A DNA stretch of 11,768 nt from Gammaproteobacteria bacterium. GTDB taxonomy: Bacteria; Pseudomonadota; Gammaproteobacteria; Burkholderiales; Burkholderiaceae_C. This document shows, in pieces, positions 1 to 7,207 of the stretch (positions are counted from its first letter, which is position 1; every line of letters starts with the position of its first letter). The stretch lies in NCBI GenBank assembly GCA_030054245.1, contig JASGCH010000024.1, forward strand, positions 1 to 11,768, in the 5' to 3' direction. Position numbers and translations under genes: made by a program. The notes beneath the pieces were generated by a model that was given only the letters and a program-made list of their open reading frames with translations, was not told where the DNA came from and made no database searches.

Positions 1-394
1 TAGCTTCGCATTGGGTAATCATGGCTTGATCGCTGACATACAATCCAGACAAGGCGAGATTATTGATAGGTGAACATAAATTAATGATCTCTAAAACAAA
101 GGTAGATGGCAAGCATTTTTGTTCAATGAGAATGCCATGCTCATGCACTTGGTAAGGTACTTCATGGCCATTGAGTGTTAAACTTAGGAGCGTCAATCCC
201 TCGCCATCTAGGAATAAATCTTCGGGATGGGTTGATTCGATTTGGGTACAAAAAAGTTGAGAAATTACTTTAGTTTGTCTATGATCCAGTAAAAAATTAA
301 GCTTCACCTCGTTGATGAGGTAAGGTGAGGGTTTGTAATCCAAGCGATAAAGCGTTTTAGGTTGCTGGATGTTATTTTCGACTTCAAAAAACAT
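1..394 (-). CDS. pepN: Aminopeptidase N (M1 family), N-terminal part only
   Basis: Reading the minus strand from the ATG at 394 gives 131 codons open to the window edge, beginning MFFEVENNIQQPKTLYRLDY. The segments YRLDYKPSPYLINEVKLNF, LFLDGEGLTLLSLTLNG and GLYVSDQAMITQCEA match the N-terminal beta-domain of the E. coli PepN type (YRHDYRAPDYQI, LRLNGEDLKLVSV, GLYQSGDALCTQCEA). PepN is a cytosolic zinc metallo-aminopeptidase of about 870 residues that finishes intracellular peptide degradation. The zinc-binding HExxH and GAMEN motifs would lie beyond the window, so catalytic integrity cannot be judged. An in-frame TGA lies a few codons upstream of this ATG, which fixes the start. I see no good Shine-Dalgarno sequence before it. 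The gene is divergent from the restriction-modification pair, with a repeat-filled spacer between. Family assignment is firm. Confidence 0.9.
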   Translation of the reverse strand, partial: MFFEVENNIQQPKTLYRLDYKPSPYLINEVKLNFLLDHRQTKVISQLFCTQIESTHPEDLFLDGEGLTLLSLTLNGHEVPYQVHEHGILIEQKCLPSTFVLEIINLCSPINNLALSGLYVSDQAMITQCEA

Positions 395-473
395 AAAAAT
401 GGGTGTGAATCAAAGTGGATTAAGAGGGTGGCACTGCAATGGCCAGCATGAGGACTAAGCTTGGAACATCTGA

Positions 474-558
474 GAGATTTATGAAGTATTCATCCAAGGT
501 GAACCGTATAATGCAGTTATGGGGTGCGATCGCGGTGAAACCGAGGGCGCAAAGGTCT
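474..558 (+). repeat. Degenerate dispersed repeat, copy A (MITE-related)
   Basis: Contains TATTCATCCAAGGTGAACCG, then ATGCAGTTATGG, then GGTGAAACCGAGGGCGCAAAGGTCT. The same blocks recur in the same order at 735-778 (first part only) and 8684-8770. The terminal CCGAGGGCGCAAAGGTCT matches the right end of the element at 9779-9933. This is probably an old, decayed member of the same mobile family. I cannot find a clear left end. Confidence 0.55.
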
Positions 559-734
559 TCTACACGGAGGACCACTAACCAAAAGGGTAATATCTGGTTT
601 CGCGGTGACGGGTCATGACGACATTCTGCTCTTTGACGGTTTATGCCTTAGGTACGACTAAATTTGCCTTGACATAGTCTGTGACCCCATTGTATCGCGG
701 TTATCATTACCAAACTAAAAGTGCAAAACCATCG

Positions 735-778
735 GAATTTACGGGCTATGCATCTAAGGCAAATCGTATCATGCAGTT
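735..778 (+). repeat. Degenerate dispersed repeat, copy B
   Basis: GAATTTACGG followed by TATGCATCTAAGGCAAATCG and ATCATGCAGTT aligns with copies A (474-558) and C (8684-8770) over about 44 bases, with scattered mismatches. Only the middle block is present. The AAAGTGCAA just before it (719-727) also matches the interior of the element at 9963-10205. Confidence 0.5.
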
Positions 779-804
779 TGAAGCACTTGTAACCTGATTA
801 TAAT
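778..804 (+). promoter_or_regulatory. Possible sigma70-type promoter
   Basis: TTGAAG (778-783) and a perfect TATAAT (799-804) are separated by 15 bases, slightly short of the optimum. It would read toward the small frame at 803 and the methyltransferase at 1018, with a long leader of about 210 bases. This rests on motif match only. Confidence 0.3.
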
Positions 805-964
805 GGAAAAACCATCCAGAAAAAAAACAATCCCTTATTTTAAGGTAAGCTACCCCAAGGTTTTGAAAGACTCTTGCTTGGCTAGCATCAACGGCCATGG
901 TTTTAGCGACCATCAGTTCGGAATTTTAAAAAATGAAACAAACCATTGGGTAAAAATTGCATGA
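803..964 (+). CDS. Doubtful small hypothetical frame (53 aa)
   Basis: ATG at 803 opens a 53-codon frame ending with TGA at 962-964; it begins MEKPSRKKTIPYFKVSYPKV and ends NETNHWVKIA. I recognise no family. It has no visible Shine-Dalgarno sequence, and its ATG overlaps the TATAAT that may be a -10 box. It also contains AAAGACTCTTGC (866-877), which resembles the AAAGACTGTTGC end of the local MITE family, so it may be a chance frame through a decayed repeat. In favour of coding, its amino acid composition is ordinary and it lies upstream of the restriction-modification pair, where small controller proteins are sometimes found. However, I see no helix-turn-helix in it. Confidence 0.18.
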   Translation: MEKPSRKKTIPYFKVSYPKVLKDSCLASINGHGFSDHQFGILKNETNHWVKIA

Positions 965-1017
965 TTAAACATGAAAGCCACAGCTAACCCTATCAACTTA
1001 CAGAAAGGAATATTCTA

Positions 1018-2646
1018 ATGAAATTAGCCGTAAAACATAAATTTGGACAATACTTTACACCCAAATTAGTGGCTGATTTTATGATTGAATTGGCTGATGT
1101 TTCTGGACAATCTAAAATATTAGAACCTTCGTGCGGAGAAGGTATTTTTTTAGAATTATTACAACAAAAAGGATTTAATGGTTTAACAGCATTTGAGATA
1201 GACCCAGCATTAGCAAAAGAATATAGTTGTGTAAAATATGAAAGTTTTGTTTCTGCAAAAATTGAAGAAAAGTTTGATTTAATCATCGGTAATCCTCCTT
1301 ATATCCGCTGGAAGAATCTTGAATGCGAATTAAAACAAGAGCTTTCAAATAGTCCTATTTGGAATAAATATTTTAACTCTCTTTGCGACTATCTTTATAT
1401 TTTCATTCTCAAGTCTATTGAGTTACTAAATGAAAATGGGCAACTCATTTTTATTTGTCCTGAGTATTGGATGAATACCACTCATTCTATTGAGTTGCGA
1501 AACTATATGGTTCAAAATGGCTATTTTGAAGAAATTTATCATTTCAATGAAACGCCAATTTTCGACAAAGTAACTGTTTCAATTGTGATATTTAAGTTTA
1601 TAAAAAGCAAAATTAGAAAAGAAAAAATTAAGGTTTCAAAATTTTACGCCAATCAAAAATTAACAAACGAAACATTATATAATCTTAAAAATAAAATTCC
1701 TTTTAAATATGCTGAATTTTTAAGTGTTTCACAATTTAAATTGAATGAAAGATGGATTTTGCAATCTGATACAATAAGAGAATATTTGCAAGTATTAGAG
1801 GCTAATTGTTTTAAGAAAAATCAAGATACGCTACTCAACTTATTTGGTGATAATAAACGAGAATTTAATACTATTGGAGATTTTTGTGATATTGGAAATG
1901 GTTTGGTAAGTGGTTTAGACAAAGCATTTCAAATAAACGGAGCTATTTTAAATGATAATGAGTTATCTGCTACCATTCGCGTAGTAAAAGCCAAAGATTT
2001 AAAGCCTTTTGTTATAACCAACATAACAAAATACATTTACCTAGATGAAGGTTTAGAAGAAGAAAATTTCAAAAAAATATATCCAAATTTTTATAATCAC
2101 TTTCAGAAATACAAATCAGATTTAAGTAAAAGATATCAATACAATAGAAAAATAAATTATTGGGAATGGGCTTTTTTGAGAAACTTCAATTTATTTAAAA
2201 AAGAAGAAAAGCGAATTTTTGTACCTTGCAAAGAACGAATTTCTAATAAAAATTATTTCCGCTTTGCTTTGATTGATGAGGGTATTTTTCCAACCCAAGA
2301 TGTTACAGCCCTATTCAAAAAACCAAATACAAAAGAAAGTATTGAATATATTTTAGCCTATTTAAATCATTCCATTGTTTTTGATTGGTTAAAATGTAAT
2401 GGCATAGTGAAAGGAAATATTGTTGAATTTTCTGAAAAACCAATTTCAAGTATTCCATTTAGAATGATTGATTGGACAAATAGATATGAGGTAGAGTTGC
2501 ATCATTTTATTTCAGATCAAACTACGAATTATCTAAAAAACCAAGACCTTTCTTTACTCAATTTAATTCATCAATCATTTAATCAATTATTCAGTACCAA
2601 ACAAGTAAATTACATGGAATTAATAAAAAAACTAAAAGACACTTAG
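1018..2646 (+). CDS. Type II DNA N6-adenine methyltransferase (gamma class), partner of the HincII-type endonuclease
   Basis: 542 codons from an ATG preceded by AGAAAGGA at a good distance. The N-terminal catalytic domain shows motif X (FGQYFTP, residues 9-15), motif I for S-adenosylmethionine (ILEPSCGEG, 34-42), motif II (FEID, 59-62) and the catalytic motif IV NPPY (92-95) in the phrase LIIGNPPYIRW. This order is typical of gamma-class N6-adenine methyltransferases of the TaqI/HincII sort. The remainder, to about residue 500, should be the target-recognition domain. Linkage to a HincII homologue implies methylation of adenine in GTYRAC, protecting host DNA; that specificity is inferred, not seen. 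It is very AT-rich compared with the genes on either side, suggesting transfer. Its last ten codons (MELIKKLKDT before TAG) may really be the start of the endonuclease, so the true C-terminus is uncertain. Confidence 0.9.
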   Translation: MKLAVKHKFGQYFTPKLVADFMIELADVSGQSKILEPSCGEGIFLELLQQKGFNGLTAFEIDPALAKEYSCVKYESFVSAKIEEKFDLIIGNPPYIRWKNLECELKQELSNSPIWNKYFNSLCDYLYIFILKSIELLNENGQLIFICPEYWMNTTHSIELRNYMVQNGYFEEIYHFNETPIFDKVTVSIVIFKFIKSKIRKEKIKVSKFYANQKLTNETLYNLKNKIPFKYAEFLSVSQFKLNERWILQSDTIREYLQVLEANCFKKNQDTLLNLFGDNKREFNTIGDFCDIGNGLVSGLDKAFQINGAILNDNELSATIRVVKAKDLKPFVITNITKYIYLDEGLEEENFKKIYPNFYNHFQKYKSDLSKRYQYNRKINYWEWAFLRNFNLFKKEEKRIFVPCKERISNKNYFRFALIDEGIFPTQDVTALFKKPNTKESIEYILAYLNHSIVFDWLKCNGIVKGNIVEFSEKPISSIPFRMIDWTNRYEVELHHFISDQTTNYLKNQDLSLLNLIHQSFNQLFSTKQVNYMELIKKLKDT

Positions 2647-3378
2647 GTACCTAAACCACTTTTAGAAACATTATCAGGACATTCAGTAGGCGGACTTTTT
2701 GAGAAACATGTATATACTGAAATTAAAAGGCAATTACCTAATAATACATTTAGACAATACGAATATTTAAATGATTTATACAGTAAAAATGCTGAAATCA
2801 TAGGTATAGAAGCAAGAAAAGCCTTATTTAACTCACCAAGTGTGCTGTTTTTATTGAGCAGAGGAAAGGAGGCAACAAAAAACTGGTCGTTAGAAAATCT
2901 ATTTGATGAAAAGCAAGATGATACTGCAGATGTCCTTGTTGTTAAATACGATTTTTATGAAGTGATTGATATTAAGACCAAGAATTTATCAAAAACAGCA
3001 CAAGCACCGAATATTATTTCGGCACTCAAATTAGCACAACTTTGTGCAATTATGTTAGATAATCAAGAGTTTGATAATTTTTCAATCAACTATTTTGAAG
3101 TTGATTGGCTGATAGAACAAGATAAATTAGTTTGTAAAGACGCATATTATGCAAGTCTATTTAAGTCAATTCCAACAAACTTGTATATAAATTGGGCGGC
3201 TGCTATGCAAATTCAATTTCATGTTTGTGATTTAGACCAAGGCTTTAAAGGGTCTATTGAAGAGTGGGTAAAAACTTATTTAAAACATTTTGTCGCAAAT
3301 GTTTATAAACGGTCTGAATATATGATTAAAAAGTATGCAAAACCATTTGAAAAATATATTGACAAAAAAGACACCTAA
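2614..3378 (+). pseudogene. HincII-type restriction endonuclease, interrupted by an in-frame amber codon near its N-terminus
   Basis: From 2647 the frame reads ETLSGHSVGGLFEK, TFRQYEYLNDLYSKN, EARKALFNSPSVLFLLSRGK, DDTADVLVVK, VIDIKTKNLSKTAQAPNIIS, YINWAAAMQIQFHVCDLDQG and ends KPFEKYIDKKDT. This is collinear with Haemophilus HincII (about 258 aa), an enzyme cutting GTYRAC to blunt ends. The catalytic residues Asp114, Asp127 and Lys129 are present as TAD (codon 2929-2931) and DIK (2968-2976), with the same spacing. From TAG (2644-2646) to 2842 no ATG, GTG, TTG or CTG occurs in frame. ATG 2614 would give a 254-codon gene of the right length, but TAG is its eleventh codon. GTG 2842 would drop about 84 conserved residues. 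The gene is therefore probably inactive, unless the TAG is read through, a rare start codon is used, or the base is a sequencing error. Confidence 0.8.
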
Positions 3379-3389
3379 CAGTCTTTTTT
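3364..3389. terminator. Symmetric hairpin between convergent genes, possible bidirectional terminator
   Basis: AAAAAAGAC (3364-3372), an 8-base loop, then GTCTTTTTT (3381-3389): a perfect 9-bp stem ending in a T run on both strands. It covers the stop codon of the endonuclease (3376-3378) and touches that of proB (3388-3390). Only two or three pairs are strong, so termination may be modest. Confidence 0.5.
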
Positions 3390-4539
3390 ACAGTAAAAGC
3401 AATAAATTATTGCGATGCACCATTTCTAAATCACTCACGCTTCCTCCTAAAATCGTATGGATTTTCCCCGAAGCTTGTCGACACAAAAGGCGTGCTTGCG
3501 AACTATTGTAGTTGGCTAATCCATGGGCAATCGGTCGTTTTTGGGCGTCTAAAATACTGATGACTTCTCCGCGTGTAAATTCTCCGAGTACCTCGATCAT
3601 GCCTACAGGTAATAAACTTTTTCCTTTGTGTAACAAATGTTCGGCGGCTCCATCGTCCACGACGACCGAACCTCTTACCTGAATTTGATCTAGCATCCAG
3701 CGTTTGCGAGCTTGTTGTATGGGTGTATTAGCGTTCAAGTAAGTGCCGATAGATTCTCCCTCGGTTTTTAATCGAGGCAATATATTTTCAGTCTTTCCAT
3801 AAGCAATGACCGTACTGGCTCCTGAATTAGCCGCTCTTTTGGCCGCGAGTATTTTGCTTAACATCCCCCCTTTGGAAAAAGACGATCCAGTTCCTCCAGC
3901 GATTTTTTCCAGATGACTATCTCCGGCAAATACAAAGGGTAAGAGTTTTGCTGAGTCGTTTTGGCGTGGGTCGGCATCGTAAAGCCCCAGTTGGTCTGTC
4001 AATATGAGTAACATATCCGCCTCTAATAAATTCACTAACATGGCGGCTAAAGTATCGTTGTCGCCAAATTTATTGCTTTCATTCACCACCGTATCGTTTT
4101 CGTTGATGATGGGTATGACCTTTTCTTGCAATAGGGTGAGCAAAGTATTGCGAGCGTTTAAGTAGCGTTCACGGTCAGCTAAATCAGCATTGGTTAATAA
4201 GACTTGGGCGGTTTGTAATCCTAAAGCATTTAAGTGGCTGGCATAAATGTGGGTGAGCCACATCTGTCCAACTGCCGCTGTTGCTTGTAAGTGATAAGAC
4301 TGCGGTCTGGTTTTCCGCCCCAATCGGTACATGCCTTCGGCAACAGCACCGCTTGAAACCCAAACGATAGAGCAATAGGGATGAATGTCAAAAATTTGGC
4401 GACACCAGTCTTGTATCGTCGCTTCATCAACGCCCTGCCCCCCCTTAGTTACTAAGCTGGAACCTACTTTGACGACAATCCGTTTGGCGTTTTTCCAAGC
4501 TCCCTTAATAATCTGTTGTTGGTCGGGATTGATGCTCAT
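3388..4539 (-). CDS. proB: Glutamate 5-kinase with C-terminal PUA domain
   Basis: 383 residues. It phosphorylates L-glutamate to gamma-glutamyl phosphate, the first and feedback-controlled step of proline synthesis, in the cytosol. The amino-acid kinase domain (about 15-270) shows VVKVGSS (22-28), SSGAVA (62-67), INENDTV (145-151) with FGDND (158-162), and GGTGSSFSKGGM (215-226). The PUA domain (about 280-375) includes RGSVVVDDGA and ends near LEMVHRNNL. Length is close to the usual 367-375. The ATG lies 35 bases inside the end of obgE, an overlap that implies coupled translation in a murJ-obgE-proB transcript. No strong Shine-Dalgarno sequence is visible. proA is not in the window. The 3' end meets the convergent restriction genes at a shared hairpin. 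The gene is intact. Confidence 0.97.
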   Translation of the reverse strand: MSINPDQQQIIKGAWKNAKRIVVKVGSSLVTKGGQGVDEATIQDWCRQIFDIHPYCSIVWVSSGAVAEGMYRLGRKTRPQSYHLQATAAVGQMWLTHIYASHLNALGLQTAQVLLTNADLADRERYLNARNTLLTLLQEKVIPIINENDTVVNESNKFGDNDTLAAMLVNLLEADMLLILTDQLGLYDADPRQNDSAKLLPFVFAGDSHLEKIAGGTGSSFSKGGMLSKILAAKRAANSGASTVIAYGKTENILPRLKTEGESIGTYLNANTPIQQARKRWMLDQIQVRGSVVVDDGAAEHLLHKGKSLLPVGMIEVLGEFTRGEVISILDAQKRPIAHGLANYNSSQARLLCRQASGKIHTILGGSVSDLEMVHRNNLLLLL

Positions 4540-5554
4540 AGCTGGTAGTTAAATGATCATAAATGGCAAAAGTTAAGCTACGACAGTTCTGTTGGGTTAA
4601 GGCTGAAATAAGGAAAATTGGTTGATCTGGAGGATTATTTTGAAAGTACAAGGTACGGAATTCATCGACCCAAGCCTGTTGCTCCTCGGGTAACCTAACA
4701 TCGATTTTATTGATAACTATCCAGCGAGTTTTGGTAAGAAGTTGCTGATCAAATTGTGCCAGCTCTCTGACTATAATGCGTGCATTGTCAACGGCCACGC
4801 CAACCTCTTCAGTCATGTCTATAAAGTGTAGCAATAAACGGGTGCGTTGTAAATGGCGTAAAAATTGATGTCCTAAGCCTATGCCACGCGCCGCGCCTTC
4901 GATCAAGCCGGGTAGATCTGCCACCACAAAACTACGACCAAAATCGATTCTAACTACCCCTAAATTGGGGTGTAGGGTGGTAAATGGGTAGTCAGCAATT
5001 TTGGGTTTAGCGTTGGAAACGACAGATATAAAAGTTGATTTGCCGGCGTTTGGGAACCCCAATAAGCCCACATCTGCCAATAATTTTAACTCTAAGTTAA
5101 GGTATCTTTTTTGACCAGCGTGTCCAAAAGTTTTGCGCCTAGGAGCGCGATTGACAGAGCTCTTAAAATGGGTATTACCAAATCCACCATCTCCTCCTTT
5201 TGCCAAAAGTAAAAGTTCATCCGGGTGTAATAATTCACCTACAATTTCTCCAGTTTCAGCGTCACTGATGATAGTTCCGACAGGCATAGGCAGATACAAA
5301 TCATCACCCGTAGCACCTGTGCGATCGGCCCCCATGCCGTGTTGGCCACGCGCCGCACGGTGGTTTTTAGTAAACCTAAAATCCACCAAAGTATTCAGAC
5401 CTGCACTGGCTTTGGCATAGATGTGCCCTCCTCGACCGCCATTTCCACCATCGGGACCGGCAAATTCATTAAATTTTTCATGGCGCATCGAAGAACAGCC
5501 ATTGCCTCCATTACCAGCAAGCACTTCGATTTTAACTTCATCGATAAATTTCAT
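4505..5554 (-). CDS. obgE: Obg-family GTPase ObgE/CgtA
   Basis: 349 residues. An essential GTP-binding protein associated with 50S ribosome assembly and stress/growth control. The glycine-rich Obg fold occupies residues 1-158 (GNGGNGCSSMRHEKF, GPDGGNGGRGG, GGDGGFGNTHFKSS). The G domain follows: G1 GFPNAGKST (166-174), G2 DYPFTT (188-193), G3 DLPG (213-216) with IEGAARGIGLGHQFLRH, G4 NKID (282-285) and G5 SAL (317-319). All nucleotide-binding motifs are intact. The C-terminal tail after residue 335 is short and not acidic, unlike the long acidic tail of E. coli ObgE. The gene lies 102 bases after murJ and overlaps proB by 35 bases. The usual rplU-rpmA partners upstream of obgE are absent here; murJ takes their place. 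Confidence 0.97.
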   Translation of the reverse strand: MKFIDEVKIEVLAGNGGNGCSSMRHEKFNEFAGPDGGNGGRGGHIYAKASAGLNTLVDFRFTKNHRAARGQHGMGADRTGATGDDLYLPMPVGTIISDAETGEIVGELLHPDELLLLAKGGDGGFGNTHFKSSVNRAPRRKTFGHAGQKRYLNLELKLLADVGLLGFPNAGKSTFISVVSNAKPKIADYPFTTLHPNLGVVRIDFGRSFVVADLPGLIEGAARGIGLGHQFLRHLQRTRLLLHFIDMTEEVGVAVDNARIIVRELAQFDQQLLTKTRWIVINKIDVRLPEEQQAWVDEFRTLYFQNNPPDQPIFLISALTQQNCRSLTFAIYDHLTTSYEHQSRPTTDY

Positions 5555-5656
5555 ATAGATATTCTTTTTTATGGGAGATCAGTGGCTACGCGAATAGCCT
5601 TTGTGGGTAAATATTTGGCAGGCAGGTTGCGGGGATACTGAGGCGACTACAGTCTT

Positions 5657-7207
5657 TTATTTGCTCAATACCTCTCTCAACCGCAAACCCAATACCCACA
5701 AGCTGATGGCGTACAACGACAAGCCGGCAATCCCCACCCCTAACAAGTAGCCCCATCTTTGCCAAGCGCTCGCATACTCTCCTGGGAACCACTGTAAAGC
5801 ATAGATTAAAGAGGATGCAAAAAGTACATTGGCACCTCCAATGCGTAATACATAAAGCCCCCAAAATTTTTGCAACACAAAACTTTTATGGCGTACCAAC
5901 ATAAAAACCAAAGCCAAAGCGTTAAATATCCAACCTAGACTGATGGATAAGGCTAGCCCGACATGGGACCATTGAGAGACGAGAATTAAATTCAGGAGCT
6001 GGGTAAATACCAAAGTAATTATAGCCACTTGCATCGGGGTTTTGACATCTTGCCTAGAATAAAATCCTTGAGCTAAAATTTTAATACTAACCGCGCCTAG
6101 TAAACCGAGTGCATAAGCCGTCAAAGTTTGGCTGGTGTGGTGCAAATCAACAGCCGAAAAGTTGCCATAAAAGTACACAGCTGAGACCAAGGGCTTGGCT
6201 AAAATAACCATCGCTAAACTACAAGGTAAACCCAATAATAAAATCAATCTCAAGCCCCAATCTAAGGTTTCAGAATACTTTAAGGTATTATTCATAGCGT
6301 AGGCTCTGGACATTTCAGGGGTTAATACGACGGCGATAGCCACACCCATTAAGGCCACAGGTAACTCCAGAAGTCGATCCGCATAATTTAACCAGCTGAT
6401 ACTACCGACTACTAGGTGTGAAGCTATTTGTGTATTGATAATCAGTGATATTTGTCCTACACTTAATCCTAAAAGTGCGGGGAAAAATAGACGCAACATC
6501 TTCTGGGTATGGGGTGATTGCCAAGCAGATTTTAGTTGAGTTAGTTTATAATCCCATCGAGGCATCAAACGCATTTTTGTGAGGATGGGAATTTGTAACC
6601 CTAACTGACAGATACCTCCAGCCATAACCCCAGCGACTAAATACCATATACCTGTGCTTTTATCAGTATGCGTGGGAATGGAATAAATGGCAATGATCAT
6701 GCACACATTCAACCCCACCGGCGTTATCGCGGGTATCAAAAAATGTCTCCAAGTTTGTAAAATACCAGCCGACAAGGCCACCAGAGACAAGAGAGCTATG
6801 TAAGGGAATAACCAGCGAGTTAATTCGACGGTTAAATCGGCTTGTTGAGTCGTCGCAAAACCACCGGCCATTAACCAAACTAAAAGGGGAGCACCTACTA
6901 CACCTAACACCGTGAGCAAGATCAAACACCACAACAGTAGGTTGGCGGTGTGATCTATCACTTGTTTGGCACCTTCATCGCCTTGCTGATGCTTGACACT
7001 AGCCAAATAAGGAATAAAAGCTTGGCTAAAAGCTCCCTCAGCAAACAAGCGCCGAAACATATTGGGTATGCGAAAGGCTACATTAAAAGCATCAGTCCAT
7101 TGGTTGGCACCAAAGGTGCTGGCTATGGCCACCTCGCGTGCAAATCCAGTGATGCGCGAGAGCATAGTCATCGCCGACACGAGCAAAGAAGATCGCCACA
7201 ACTTCAT
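5657..7207 (-). CDS. murJ: Lipid II flippase MurJ (MviN)
   Basis: 516 residues, an inner-membrane protein of the MOP superfamily expected to have 14 membrane segments. It moves lipid II across the membrane for peptidoglycan synthesis. The N-terminus, MTMLSRITGFAREVAIASTF, followed by TDAFNVAFRIPNMFRRLFAEGAFSQAF, is characteristic of the family. The functionally important charged residues line up with E. coli MurJ: R18, R24, D39, R52 and E57 at the same numbers, and the arginine of YADRLLELP (R278) corresponding to E. coli R270. The ATG overlaps the TGA of the preceding 96-codon frame (ATGA), suggesting coupling. A 102-base gap separates it from obgE downstream. Being downstream of hexarate catabolic genes is an odd context for an essential envelope gene. 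Confidence 0.96.
   Translation of the reverse strand: MKLWRSSLLVSAMTMLSRITGFAREVAIASTFGANQWTDAFNVAFRIPNMFRRLFAEGAFSQAFIPYLASVKHQQGDEGAKQVIDHTANLLLWCLILLTVLGVVGAPLLVWLMAGGFATTQQADLTVELTRWLFPYIALLSLVALSAGILQTWRHFLIPAITPVGLNVCMIIAIYSIPTHTDKSTGIWYLVAGVMAGGICQLGLQIPILTKMRLMPRWDYKLTQLKSAWQSPHTQKMLRLFFPALLGLSVGQISLIINTQIASHLVVGSISWLNYADRLLELPVALMGVAIAVVLTPEMSRAYAMNNTLKYSETLDWGLRLILLLGLPCSLAMVILAKPLVSAVYFYGNFSAVDLHHTSQTLTAYALGLLGAVSIKILAQGFYSRQDVKTPMQVAIITLVFTQLLNLILVSQWSHVGLALSISLGWIFNALALVFMLVRHKSFVLQKFWGLYVLRIGGANVLFASSLIYALQWFPGEYASAWQRWGYLLGVGIAGLSLYAISLWVLGLRLREVLSK

Larger units (their letters stand above)
395..1017. other. Repeat-rich spacer between pepN and the methyltransferase gene
   Basis: About 620 bases without a convincing gene. 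The spacer carries two degenerate copies of a dispersed repeat (474-558 and 735-778), the first ending in CCGAGGGCGCAAAGGTCT, the same end as the MITE-like elements near 9.8-11.3 kb. It also holds a promoter-like TATAAT at 799-804, a doubtful 53-codon frame (803-964), and a ribosome binding site for the methyltransferase near 1002-1009. Base composition drops sharply toward AT in the last 60 bases. Positions 560-730 contain stops in the frames I read, and I recognise nothing there. Confidence 0.6.

Noticed and set aside
993..1286. 97-codon minus-strand frame over the start of the methyltransferase gene
   Set aside because: It lies antisense to well-defined methyltransferase motifs and has no family features of its own.
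1018..3378. A multi-gene defence island including the TPR gene
   Set aside because: The restriction-modification pair is about 7 kb from the TPR gene with intact housekeeping genes between, so nothing links them functionally.
4184..4430. Two 63-66 codon minus-strand frames inside proB
   Set aside because: Same strand but other frames within intact proB coding sequence; shadows.
5583..5598. Small hairpin GGCTA / TAGCC between murJ and obgE as a terminator
   Set aside because: Only 5 bp of stem and no T run in the direction of transcription; too weak to call.
5133..5864. Several plus- and minus-strand frames over obgE and the end of murJ
   Set aside because: They are out of frame with fully conserved obgE and murJ; none resembles a known protein.
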